Source: Rhea pennata
Lineage: Eukaryota; Chordata; Aves; Rheiformes; Rheidae
DNA length: 64,000 nucleotides
Assembly (NCBI RefSeq): GCF_028389875.1
Contig: NC_084665.1
Location: forward strand, 22,476,001-22,540,000
Reading direction: 5' to 3'
Within the stretch, counting starts at the first letter, position 1. Every line of letters starts with the position of its first letter. Below the pieces are notes generated by a model. It was not told the origin of the DNA, did not search any database, and worked only from the letters and a program-made list of their open reading frames with translations. The position numbers and the translations under genes were made by a program. Shown here piece by piece: positions 14,101 to 26,400 of the stretch.

Positions 14101-15073
14101 CAGTGATAGTGCAATAAATCCCTTTGTTGGGGTATTTCCTCTCACTGGTTATCTGCCTGGCCATTTCAGGCAGGTCTGAAATTAATTTGAACATTCTTTT
14201 AGGCACTTATCTCCCTGAAATGAGATTTCCTGGGAATCTTCAGGAAAGGAATGAAAACAGAAGAAATACAGCTAAACCCAAGCACTTAAGACCTGAACCC
14301 ACTCTCATTAACGCTTTGGTGTAAATCAGGAGGAATTCCAATTTCATCAGGGGAATTATGCTAGAGATATACTGTCAGTGCAAGGACACTCAGGTGTGAG
14401 TCTTTTTACTTAGGTTTCTTTTATTCACTTTTTCAAAAGGGGGCCCAGATCCTGCAAACAGCTATACTTAACTTTCATGATATTAGAGATCTCAATTCAG
14501 AGAGATAGGAGGAGAAATATGATCACTCACATACTTAAACTTTACTATGTATGCAGAAGTTTCAGAATCAAGATGTAGTCACTTTAGAAGGAAATTACTA
14601 TCTCAGTCAAATACTAATTCAAAAATAGCTGGTCAATACTTTGAAATAGCATGTTCTTTGATCCAATTAACTAATTTGGACACACTTTCTATTCAGAGAA
14701 AATCCCTTTTTAAAATCTTTTGGCCACATTTTAACAAGTAAAATTTACTTCTGAAGTCTGACACATTAAAATTACCACAATTTGTCATACCTAATAAGAA
14801 ATAAGTGACAAAGACTGAAGGTGGGGGAGGAAATAATACAGGGCAACAGATACAGAGTGAAATACCATCATGGAGAAAACTATCTCCCAGTGAATACAAC
14901 CAGCTGGGTGTCTGGATGCTTTGTAAAATTTTATTGTGAAATGTACAGATGATGAACACAGCTGCAAAACATCAGGAGTGTTTATCATGATCTCCCAGAG
15001 CGTTCTGGGTGTGTTCCCCTTTGACACTATTTATGTAGGCTTAACCTAAGCTGATTTCAATGGAGACATCAAA

Positions 15074-15111
15074 ATTGTTTCAAGGTGCATCTTATTATAT
15101 GCAGGGTAAGC
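15074..15111 (+). repeat. Left inverted arm of the 961-bp element
   Basis: 38-bp arm, 36/38 identical to the reverse complement of 15997-16034. Confidence 0.8.
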
Positions 15112-15996
15112 TTGTGGTTTAAGGTTACTCTTCCCTGTCTTATGTGATGTTTATCAGCATGCAAAGGACAACTGAATGAAGAAGTAGCTGATAGCATCTA
15201 ACCAACTGGCTGCTGTTGCTGGAGCAAATAAAAAGATGTTATTGGCACTCACACAAGTATTAAAAAGGGGATTAAACACATTTCTGGAATGGAATTCAGG
15301 CTCAGAAATATGTAATCCATCCCTCTGCGCCTAAACATTAGAATGGTCTTCAAGCAATGGGCCTGATTCTTCTCAGCATTACTTATTTTACCTGAATTCA
15401 GGTCCATTTCAGCCTGTCATATAGTGCTGGTGCAACATGAAAATAATGTGACTGGGAGTCGGTTTTGGTGTGCAATGTATTTCATCTACTTGTGGTCCAT
15501 TGGCTCATACATGATCATATGCATCCCATAACATATCATACTTTACTAATTCAATTAGACTGTTTGCAAGCACAGATGTTAGCATGACTGCGACCCAAGC
15601 ACATTACACTTATGGGCAGTAGACAATGTAAAAGCCTGCTCCCAACTTCACTTTAGCTAGCTTTATGAAGTCTGTTTTTCTCTGTGTACCATACATCCTG
15701 ATTTTGGCAGGCAATGAAAGCATCAAAATACTCCTAAGGAAGCTGATCTTGTATGCTGCAGCTGGTGATGAGGGAAGAGAGAACATAGGTCAAGAATAGA
15801 CACCCATAGCTACCTGTCTGAATATAGATTTTAGTTTAAGAGTTAAAGAAATAACTTGCGAAATGTCGTAATTATTGAAAGAAATGACACAAGCAATTAC
15901 TAAAATGGTAAACACTTGGTTATAATTATAATTAAATTACCTTTCTAAAGAAAAATGTATTAAGCCACAGTATAATTCTTAACTAAATCTTAACAC

Positions 15997-16034
15997 GTTT
16001 ACCCTGCATATAATAGGATGCACCTTGAAACAAT
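15997..16034 (-). repeat. Right inverted arm of the 961-bp element
   Basis: 38-bp arm in inverted orientation to 15074-15111. Confidence 0.8.
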
Positions 16035-19000
16035 CAGCACTTCCTACACTAAGAACTTATGATGGTTTTACTTAGTCTTCATTATGCTTTTACGATCAGT
16101 TCATTGCAAATAGGGTCTTATGTAGCTATGAAATCACTGAAGCACAGTCACAGCTGCAGTGTTAGATTTTAAAAGTTAGGGAGTACTGGGAGAGACATTG
16201 TTTGTAATCACTAAGCCGCATCTCAAAGCCGTTCAGACTGAGCTGTTTACACTTAACTTACGTGACATTTTTTTTCCTCTGAGGATCACAAATTACTTTA
16301 AAAAGTCATTGCACCTGTTTTTTCACATGAGGAACTGAAATGCTGAAAATGGAAAAATTTATGAAAAACAGTTTCTTACAGAGCTGGGATTAGAAATCCA
16401 TCTTCCAAATATAGTCTCCTACTCAATCAACAGGGAAGACTGGTTCCCAGGCTTATGAAAATGAAGCTTTCTCCTCATTCTTCCAGGGCTGTTCAGAGAA
16501 GGAATTTTGGCTCTTTGGGTATTGAGAATGACCCCCATTGAAGGAAAAAGCAATATTTCCAGGAAAACCTCACCCCAGCTCAGTGCCATTGTAATGTTGA
16601 GCATTGTTAAACAACCACTCCTGTAACCAGTCCTTTGCAAGTCAGGTGCCAGAGCTACACCCAAAGTATATTGATTTCAACAGACTGCGAATAGAGCTTC
16701 ACTTCTGCTTGCTCTCTGCTTGCAGTAGTACTAGTGACCATAGAACAATAAAAGTTAAAGAAAGTCCCTCCTTTTGCTTCAAAACCTCTTATTAAAGAAG
16801 TGTGGATGTTTCAGTGCATATTTTTGTACCATTATGATTAATATATTGTATTTCTGTCTTTGCAAAGTTGTTTTTACAAAGCCAGATATCCCCTGGACCC
16901 AAGCAGCCCTTGCCGCAAATCAGATTTTGCATTTATTTGCACTTCTGTCGTTTGAAAGGAGGAGGTTTTATTAACAGTGATTAATAGTCATAGTGGTTTT
17001 ATTAATAGCACTGATGTTCGTATTTGGAATTCACTTCTGGACTGAAAAAATGTCTGTGCCAAGATTCAGCCAGGAGTGAACTTTATGATCGTGTTATCAA
17101 CTCTGAAAGCAGGAGATTAAGCAACAACCACGGAAGTGGTAACAGATTTTTAACTCTATCAGAATCAGTTGCCCACTCCTGTGTATTGTTTTCCTGCAAT
17201 ACTAATCTATCATATTTTAATGTTTTCCCTGTATACCTACCAATGAAAAGCTGTGAAGCATTATTTGTAAAACAGCTCTGTCCTGAAACACGATAGCGCA
17301 TGAACTCAACCTGATAATTTATGAACTCACAGCTAAGCAAGAAGCAGTTCCCTTGCAGCCCAGGGAAAATGTACAGTAACATGTTAAATCTTTTTTTTTT
17401 TTAATGTAAAATCAGATTGCATTCAGGTTTGTAGCTTTCTTGAATGTGATTGTGCTCAAAGGAGTAACTATAAAAATGACACACTTTTACTCAATGGATC
17501 TACTGTCTTCTGCAGGAAATTTGAGTCAGATATGTTTCATTTACTGACAAAAATACTACCTTGTTTTCCTATTTTCTACTCTGTTAGCAGCTTAGAAATT
17601 GTACAGCCCTGGGAAAAGTAGCCAGCTCTCCTCTCGTTCATGCACCATCAACAATGTTGGTAATTAGTTTGAACCAGCAAGTTTTGATTGCCCGTGCAAA
17701 GAGGTTAGTTTGACTTTCATATCCAGGTTTGGATCTGTTGAGTTATTGGTTAGAAAAACAAGACCACATTTTCCGCTGATACACAACTCTGTTGACTACA
17801 GCTAGAAATTTGATGCTATATCTTTACACTACTGGACTGAGTGACCTTGATAATGGATCTCTGCTCAGTGGTAAAAATATCAGGCCACATGGTGACTTCC
17901 TGCTGGCATACTTTTCAACACAGGAACAAAAGTTATGTCTCGTAAGAGGTGGTGCTGATTCCTTGAGGTGGAAACTCCTGCACTAGCAGTACCACAGGCA
18001 CGTCAAGCCAACAACCAGCTGTTCCTTGGCACAGAGCAGGGGATGCATCACATCTCAAGCGGCTCCGCAAGGTGGTCTGGCTCCATGCACAGTCCATCAC
18101 AGATTGCAGTCATACTGTCACCGATGTGCTCAGGCTTGGAGTGTGGTCACATAGCCACACTGCTTGATGAGAAACCACCATTTTTCTGAGCTCTGGTACC
18201 TGGCAGGGTACATGCTCCTAGCTGATCTCAGCTGCAAAATAAAACACATATCTGTAACCACTTACAATGCTAGCCTGTAGATTGTCCAAATGGCAAATGC
18301 TGATGTAAAATCAACCTCAGCAAATAAACAAAATATTCATTGATCTCCTTTTGAGAGCTGCTCAATGGTATGGACATGTGATTGTTCCTAAGTAGGCTGG
18401 ATAACCCCTCCTCAAGCCATGAGTTCTCCCTGCTGATAAAGTCTTACAGTCACCTTTTCAACCATGAGTTCTTTCAGATACATCTGCCTCCCATTCATCT
18501 ATTTTTAGAAGGACTTTGCCAACAGGTGGACTGTACTGCCAGTGCATTTCATCTGGTCCTGAGTCATTTTGTTTACAATGCCAAAGCAACTCAAAATGAA
18601 CGTATCCCTTCAAACAAATTCCAGACTACATGATCTTCTAGATTCAAATCAAAGCCATACTGTCACCCAACAATCCAGCTGTTTGTTTGCAACATTGGAA
18701 ATAAGCATGCTGAAGGCAGACAGTAAAGCTTTCAAGTCAGTCTGTTATTCACTGTGAGAGATGATGAAGCAGCAATTGCCTCACATTTTCCATCTAAAAC
18801 AAAGCAGGAAGCTCCCATCCTGATGACTGAGTTACAGGAAGGGCAGTTCTGCATGAAAATTCACATTTGTTGCAAGTAAGTATATTTGGCATAGGGTATT
18901 TTGCATAAGGGACACCACGTGGTGACTCTGCAAGGCTGAGTGTCGATAGCACACCCATGAAGCAAAGGTCTGATATTGATGATTTCCAAACACCTCTGCA

Positions 19001-19369
19001 AACTATAAAAGTTTTTACAAGTTTTGTGTGATGTGTGTATCTATGCAGATCCACCCTCATGGGCTCAATCACTAAAATAAAGTCCTCTACAAAATGCCCA
19101 GTCCAAAACAATGTTACATTCTCTTGATTTCCTGCAGTGTTTTGACATTAAAAATAGCTGTCTTAGGTAGCTAACTCCACTTCTCCACAATATTTCATTA
19201 AGACAAATGGGATGTATTTCCATCACTTATCGTAAGATCAACACTGCAGCTGAGCAAGTGCTAGCTTATTTATTGTCAGCCGGGGAATGGATGATCTTAA
19301 GTGCCTTCCTCAATAGGGATGATTCCTTAACAAAGACTCTATTCACAGACTGATGTATTCATCCTCAAT

Positions 19370-19470
19370 TTTTGTCCATCAATCCATCATGTTTTGTCAA
19401 TCAAACTAATTGTGGTCGCATGCAAAATGAGTTTGTTCAGGCTGATTCAGTGACAGTGGTACTGAGTGGT
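19370..19470. promoter_or_regulatory. Candidate regulatory block with PBX-type site
   Basis: TGTCAATCA (19395-19403; PBX/MEIS-like) is followed by AACTAATTG, a homeodomain core, within 10 bp. Motif evidence only. Confidence 0.2.
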
Positions 19471-20515
19471 AAAATATTTAAAAATACATATTTTTTTTCA
19501 TTTTTAACCACTTGCTGGAGTGACTTCCCTTGCTTGATGTTGAAGCACTGAGCATGATCCTGCGATCCTTCCTCACGCTGTGTGGCACTTGTACCACCAA
19601 AGGGAGTCTTCCTTATTCACTGGGTCTGCGGGGACAGTTCTCACAAAAAAACGCTGCTTTGTGTGAATAACGGGGACTGCACTGAGAATGGTGGTGCTGA
19701 GACTATGTCGGGTCCCCATCCATCTCTCTCCTCCCCCTGTACCTGTATTTTGGGATCAAACAGCCAAGGATTAGATCTGAAACGGCCGTGGTGTTACACC
19801 TTCATACTATGGTGTTTTGAAGGGGCCCGAGGAGGAGACTTGCCCCGTGTCTGCTCTAAAGCTCTCACTCAATATTTACTGTAATAATTACAGAGCACGC
19901 AGCTCTCACTTGCCAGGGGAGTTTGCATTAACGATGCTGTGACCATCACACTGATAAGCCCCAAGCTAGTGCTGTTTGTACTTCTCAGTCACCTTTATTT
20001 GTTTAAGAGGCCAGACAAGACAAACACTTGTGATGCCTTGTTTATTCTGTGGCTTTCACTGGAGCATATTAAACTCATCATTACTTCATATAAGCTAGAG
20101 ATAGGCATTTTTTTGCTGGCAAGTGTTGACAGTAAGTAACAGACACTCTGCCACAAGGTAACATGTTTATATACTGGTGCGAATGCCTGGTGGATTTTAT
20201 CCCTGTAAAACTATCACAGATAAAGAAGCTACTATCAGATAAGTGACTATAATAAATGGCCACAATTAGTGCTCTGCTGATGAGACTACTCGGTGGTCTT
20301 TCTGCTCTGTTTTGGACAAACCCCAGGCTCAGTTTGCTTAGTATAAATGGAGACAAGGGCCATTTAAAATAACATCAGCCTCTCTTGATTTCTGGGGGTG
20401 TTTTACCAAAATACCACTGTTTAATGAATTGAAATCTTCCTGTATTTATCTTCAGAGGACTTACAAATGGGAGAACCAAATCAGACATAAAATAAAGATG
20501 TCTATATACCCTCTG

Positions 20516-20518
<3 letters not shown>

Positions 20519-20562
<44 letters not shown>
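20519..20562 (+). repeat. (CA)n microsatellite
   Basis: 22 uninterrupted CA units, the longest dinucleotide array in the window. Confidence 0.98.
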
Positions 20563-20567
<5 letters not shown>

Positions 20568-23382
20568 CATGGTTACTTGCAGGTTTTCCCTATTTCAAAA
20601 CTTCCACTATTAAGCCATGACTTTTAGTCCAACTTGCATTAGCACTTGCCAATGTTTTCTTTTTGAGACCATTGGGAACAACACGAACAGCAGCAAGGGG
20701 ATCAGCCCCTGAGCGCCGCGTGGCAGAGCAGTGCCGTGGGGGTGTGGGGAGGCACTGCTGCAAAGCTGCAGCGTGGTGGATGCTGTCCGCTGCATGGCAC
20801 CACGCGGGGCAAGGAACTTCCCAGCACCCACACCTGGGGCAACGCTCCCCACAGCAACCCTGGGGGAGCAGGGCCCCTGCTCATCATCCTGGCTGCCCCA
20901 GGGAACTTGCTGAAGCAGTGCAGGCACCAAAGCTGCAGAAATGCTGTGGTGACCCAAACACAGATGCAGATGACTACGCGCCCTGGGCCAGTATGTTTCA
21001 TCATGGAAAAGCTGCTGTCTGCTCTCAGACTCATATCAGACCTTGGTAGGTGGTGGAGAGGGTTTGGTGCGTCTTTAGGGGACTCCTTATACTCTCTTTC
21101 TTCTGCCTAGCAAGTATGAGAAAAGCAAGCTACCGCAAAACACTACTTTTATCTTTCTTCTTGAGACTTTGTACTCCATTCAGAGCCCCTTTGAAGTCAC
21201 TGGGAAGACTTCCCCCAATGGACAGGTCTCTGGATCAGATCCTTTCCACTGAATTACCAAACTTCTCATGAAAACCCCAACCCATTGCTTACACATTTCC
21301 ACTCCCTATCCAGCCTTGGCAGACAAGAGAGCTGAAGAATTTGGAGAAATCGAGGGAGCACCCAATCCTGGGGCTGTACAGAACTGAAGTTCAGCCGGAG
21401 CTGAACTCTACGCCCGCTTGAGTATCTCAGCAGATTCGGGAACACTCATTCCCAAACTGTGCTCAGGAGTGCTGGGCTACAGGGGTGAGAAAAGGCTGCT
21501 CTGTCAGCTACTGTGCAACTCCACTGCTCTTCATTAGCAGCCCTTGTTTGTAAAGTATGCTCATGTTGCTCCATGAAGTGTCCTTATAATCCGTGTTTTA
21601 AAGGCATCTCTGTTGACATCCAGCCAGATCTCATTACAGCCAGGACTCAGAAATGAGAGCTTATAATTTAAGCACTTTGCTGAAAAGGTCTTTAAAAGAC
21701 ATTTTTTATTCTTGCACAGTCTGGTCATTTGTAGAATGACATGTATTTACAAAGGATTTCTTTTACATATAAATATGTGTGTATGTATACATACTTATAT
21801 ATAAATATATGTATATGATGTTTCCAACATACTTTTACAGCCATTAAAATAACAATAATAGAAAAGCCCAAAAGGATTGGTTGTAAAACACAGGGTGTAA
21901 TCCTCTCGAGTTATTTTTCATCTGTACCTATAATTTTATGTAGTGTCAAAATGGCACCACTGAGCACCACTGAAGATGTCTCCTGATCTATCTTCTCTCT
22001 CTCCTCAAATGTGGTACCTCTTTCAACATCAGCTAGTGTAAAAGGCTCTTGGGTAAAAGTATACTCCTACTGGGGTTTACACTTCCACTTGATTTAATAT
22101 TTCCTAATAATAGTTTCAGGGGAAATTGCATCAAATGGTAGAGAAACCTCCACATACATACCCCATCCCAGGAATTAGACACTTGTGTGCTGCAGGATTT
22201 ATGATGGCTCTTTGTATTTCCATTGCCAGAATATCTCATAAACTCAGAAAAGTTACGCAGGCATTGGTGTGTTTACCTTTTCATGAGCTTAAAGCTGATT
22301 TATTTGGCCTTTGAAAAATAGGATAATACTTCTTTTTGAAAACACCATGGATTCCAGATTAAAAGAAGACTGTTAAGCAGTTCAAGCCCCAAATTTGAGC
22401 TACCTTTAACTATTATAATTTGAGGGCAGTGCTCACTTAATTCAACTGAAAGTCAGTATATAATGTCTGCACATCTATGCACGTTAAAGTAACACATTGT
22501 ACATGTGTGTTCATGTAGACTTTTGGGCTCATGTGCTAGGCTCTGGGGTTTCACAGTGGTATAGCTACGCTGGTCAGATAACTCATTGTAAAAATTTCCT
22601 CCTGTGTAAAGCTGACTTTAAGACACTAAAAAAAAATCTGTACAGAGCTTTACCCCAAAATGGCAATGGTAACTACTTCTTTGTAACTACATCAACAAGA
22701 ATTTCCTTTAAAAAGGCAGGGCCTTAGAGCAGACTAAGGAGTTTCTCTGTAGTAATTTGCCCACATATGTCACCATTTGTTGTTTCATGTTTGTGAATGG
22801 GTTGTGTTTATGAGGTAGAAACCTGCTCTGCCTTTGCTGTTTACAAAGATTTACAAATATCCTTGAGTGCTCCTGGACTTGCAGAGAGTTTTCAAGCCGT
22901 TACATTGGGCAAATCTGCAAGAATTGGAAATGGAAGTTATACAGAGCTCATTGCATTGCTTCTGGTCTGTGAAGGATATAATTAGCCAGTGAAGTACAAG
23001 TCACAAACATAAAAACCCATTTCCTCTGCCAGTAATCTTCGAGTAGCCAAGATTCAAATCCATTTTTTTAGTGTTCACCACAATTGTTCATAAGAGCTCA
23101 CCAACTCAAAAAGCAAGCAAATAGGAAAGCTCAACAGGAAAACTCAATTAATTTCCCCCCTGCCCTGCCCCAGAGATTGATTGAGAACCTATAATTGTGA
23201 AAAATTAATAGATACATTACTTCACAGTTGGTGTTTCAACATAGACAACAGATATTTAGGTGAGACCCAAAATCAGCCTACCTGTGGCATTAAATCTCAC
23301 GAAATGTACACACAGGTATTACCAGTCTATGGGTGCTTTAAACGGGTCATTTCAAGTGCTGGATTTAATGGGAGATTTCTGT

Positions 23383-23420
23383 ATTTCTACTTTTCTACTT
23401 TTCTACATTTCTACTTTTTA
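23383..23420 (+). repeat. (TTTTCTAC)n short tandem repeat
   Basis: About 4-5 imperfect copies of an 8-bp TTTTCTAC unit. Confidence 0.85.
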
Positions 23421-26400
23421 CATTATGAGTCCTGTACATCCTCACCATTTAAAAGAATATTGCCCAATCAGTTTTACCTCCAGTAAGCTCTTGCTGGCTA
23501 AGCCTGAGCTCCTTGCAATGCCTCCAGCTTGACAGAGGATTAGAGGAACCTGTGTAGATCCATTCATGCTTTTATTCTTCCATTTTTAATTTCAGACCCA
23601 AAAGTGAAGAAGTAGGCCAGCTTGTTGCAGCCGTATCCTCATCAAATCAGAGGCTGTGCAAATGTCTCACTCAGTCTCCTTCATGGCTCTTCATATCACC
23701 CTCCCATCAGCAAGGACTGTTAATGAAGGGCCTTCACTACTGTATCTGCAACTCAGACCTGAATCTTCTAGTGTTAAGGATGGTACTTTGATACTCCATA
23801 CATTTGTAAAGATTTTAAAAATCATGCCTATAAACGAATGATACCCTGAGATAAGGGAAATAGGGCTCCCCATTGAGCAAAGGCACAGGTACCAATGGAC
23901 TAAATGGTACTAAACAGACACTAGGTACTATCTTGAGTTAATTCTGCCATTGTTTATCTATGCAGTGTATGGTCAAGGTTATGAGTTCACAGAAGGAGTT
24001 CCACATGTGTATGAGTCATATAGAGCCTTTCTGTTTCTACAGAGAAAGAAGAGGACTTCTGTAATCAAAAAAAGTTAGGTGAGATTAGGGCAGAAACTGA
24101 GGTTTACCTGGCCTTTTTATGCCCTGCAACAGCTTTGTCATCTGCAAGAAAGAAATAGTTTGACTTGGAAGTGCCTGCTATTTTCTATTCACTATTGCTA
24201 TGAGCATTATTATTTTCCATAGGAAGTGACCACTCATAGGAGTGATTGAATATAAAAATCCTCCCAAAAACATCTGAAGTCACAGCAATGTCCATTGGAC
24301 CTGAGATGGAAAAGATGTAATTTCTAATAGTGCAAAGTTTTCCACTTCTTCATTGCAGGGAACACAGGATATTTGAAAGGAACCAAACAGGACAGACATG
24401 GAAGATGTGGGGAGGAAAAAAAACAGGCCTTTCAATTGATGGAATGGGAAAAGCTTTATTTTTCACATCTCCTTTTCCATTCTTGTCATTTTACTTTATT
24501 TTTTTTAATCTGACATGCAAGTACCCCTGAGTCAGCTTTCTGTAAAGCCACGTTTTAGTAAATTAAACAACTGTTAAATATAGCTCTAGAAATTAAAATA
24601 GCTATTGCATTTCTCCTTAAATCACAGTTCAGGAAAACATCATTCACCTTAATGGAGAACCACTGTAATGGAGCAAGAAGCAACTTGGAAGCAGGAGCAA
24701 GGGAAGATGGGAAGACTTGGTTCAAGTTCCCCTCGTATTTTCTTAGGAAGCAAAACTATCTTTACAGAAGTAAATCACAATTCTAGCCAGGTCTACATGA
24801 TTTCAGACCAGACTTGTTTCAACCTTCCCTCTTTTTTCTTCTCTTCTTTTTATATTAAAAAAGACCTAGGAAATAGAGAGGTTGGCAAAGGTGCATACAA
24901 TTATCTTAATATATTAATGACAGCAGCTAGATTCATATATTCTGGTATAGCCTCAGAAAGGTTCCCTATACTCAAATCTTTCCACTGGAGTCTACTCAAA
25001 ACTGCAACTCTGATTGATCTCTAGGCTACTTCACAATATACCACAAAATTTTATGATATGTCTTACTGCCTAGGTACAGTAGTGGCCCTGTTCAATAGCT
25101 TGTCGTATGTTCAGTCTTTAAAAATTTGTGACCAGAGAAGAAAATGAGAAGTGTCCTCTTCATGTGTAAGCTGGGCTAACCATAGGAGGTGAAGTGCCCA
25201 TTTCTCAGCATCATCTTGGGTTAATCTGCTCCCTTGGCTTTGATTTTCAGTCTGGTTTTATACCCAGCAGTGTTTAAAGTCAGTTAGATGTCCAAACGGA
25301 TTACAAGAGTGGCTGGGTTTAAACAACAAATATGTGTCTGCAATATTTGTTTGCACTTCAGAAGCTTTCCCACATTAAAAAAAGTCCCAAAGACTGACTT
25401 TCCAAGTCTGGCCCTTGGTGGCTGATTTATTAGCTTTCCTGATTTCATTAATGTGTTCAAGTTGATAAAACTCATCCTGGTAAGCCTGATGTGTCTGGCA
25501 TTCATCTTCACCTCTGTACCATCCAAAACAGGCAACAGACCCTGATCAATGGTTGAAGTGCCTCCCCAGGAGTAGCCTCCTGTTAAAACTTTAAAAAGAA
25601 TAAGAAAAGGAGGAGTGGGAGGAGTCTGCTTCCAGCTTGAGGCAATCCCTCGGTCACATTTGCCTTGGCAAACTCATAAGTTGTTACATCATCTTCATTT
25701 TCTAATAGAAAGGGTGAAGGGTTTTTTTATCAGCTCACAGCACGGTATGTTGCAAAGACTTTTCCTGTTCCTGTGGGAAGTATCTCTGTTTTCTTTATTT
25801 CCGCAATAACAAAATTAAGCTACAAGCACTAGGTAAACACTCAGAAAAGCTTCTTGCAGATATTTGCCCCAGTTAAGTTCCGAGTCTTGTGTTCGTCAAC
25901 ATTTGCTTTCTACAGCTTCTTTGCCATTCACTTCTTCAGCACTCTTGATAGAAGTATCACTTTGCTGACAATAATATTAGTTGGAAGAGGTAATTTTTAT
26001 GAGCATATCTGCAAATGGGCATCTGAAGTGACATTCACCCTGAAACATTTACCCCTGAAAATATTCTCAGAGCCTTCTTAAAAGCACCCATACACTGAAC
26101 TGGAGCCTTGCCTTCCAGAAGCGCTGCTGGAGGGTGCTAGGGTGAGCAAAAAAATGAGTGCATTTAACACTCTCTCATACACTCCCGACCTCTAGTCATG
26201 TTGCTTCTGAGCCTTCCTGCGCCTGATGTTTTTGCAAACTTAGTAACCCTTCATGGATTTTGGACATGACTTAGTTGTTTTTCTTTGCATTTTAAACTTC
26301 TGGTTTCCACCACACCTTTGGAAAGGAGTTTTGCCGCTCAGCTTCCCTTTTTGTTTGCCTTGATCTTGGCTCCTGTTAGTTTCATTTGATGTCCCCTTGG

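Larger units (their letters stand above)
5955..15073. other. Intergenic, no gene seen
   Basis: Noncoding sequence with one CR1 fragment, poly(A) and poly(T) tracts, C runs at 9847-9858 and 11981-11991, and an AT-rich patch at 12226-12260. GC-richer patches (6000-6250, 9600-10300, 11450-12000) give spurious overlapping frames on both strands. A possible ancient repeat phrase lies at 14440-14490. Confidence 0.65.
15074..16034. mobile_element. 961-bp element with 38-bp inverted terminal arms (possible MITE-like DNA transposon)
   Basis: The left arm 15074-15111 and the reverse complement of the right arm 15997-16034 match at 36 of 38 positions (both mismatches transitions). Both arms start ATTGTTTCAAGGTGCATC reading inward. 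Partial similarity continues a few bases inside. The interior is AT-rich with no transposase-like reading frame, so any element would be non-autonomous. No convincing target-site duplication is visible and I do not recognise the family. An inverted duplication of a conserved sequence is the alternative. Confidence 0.5.
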
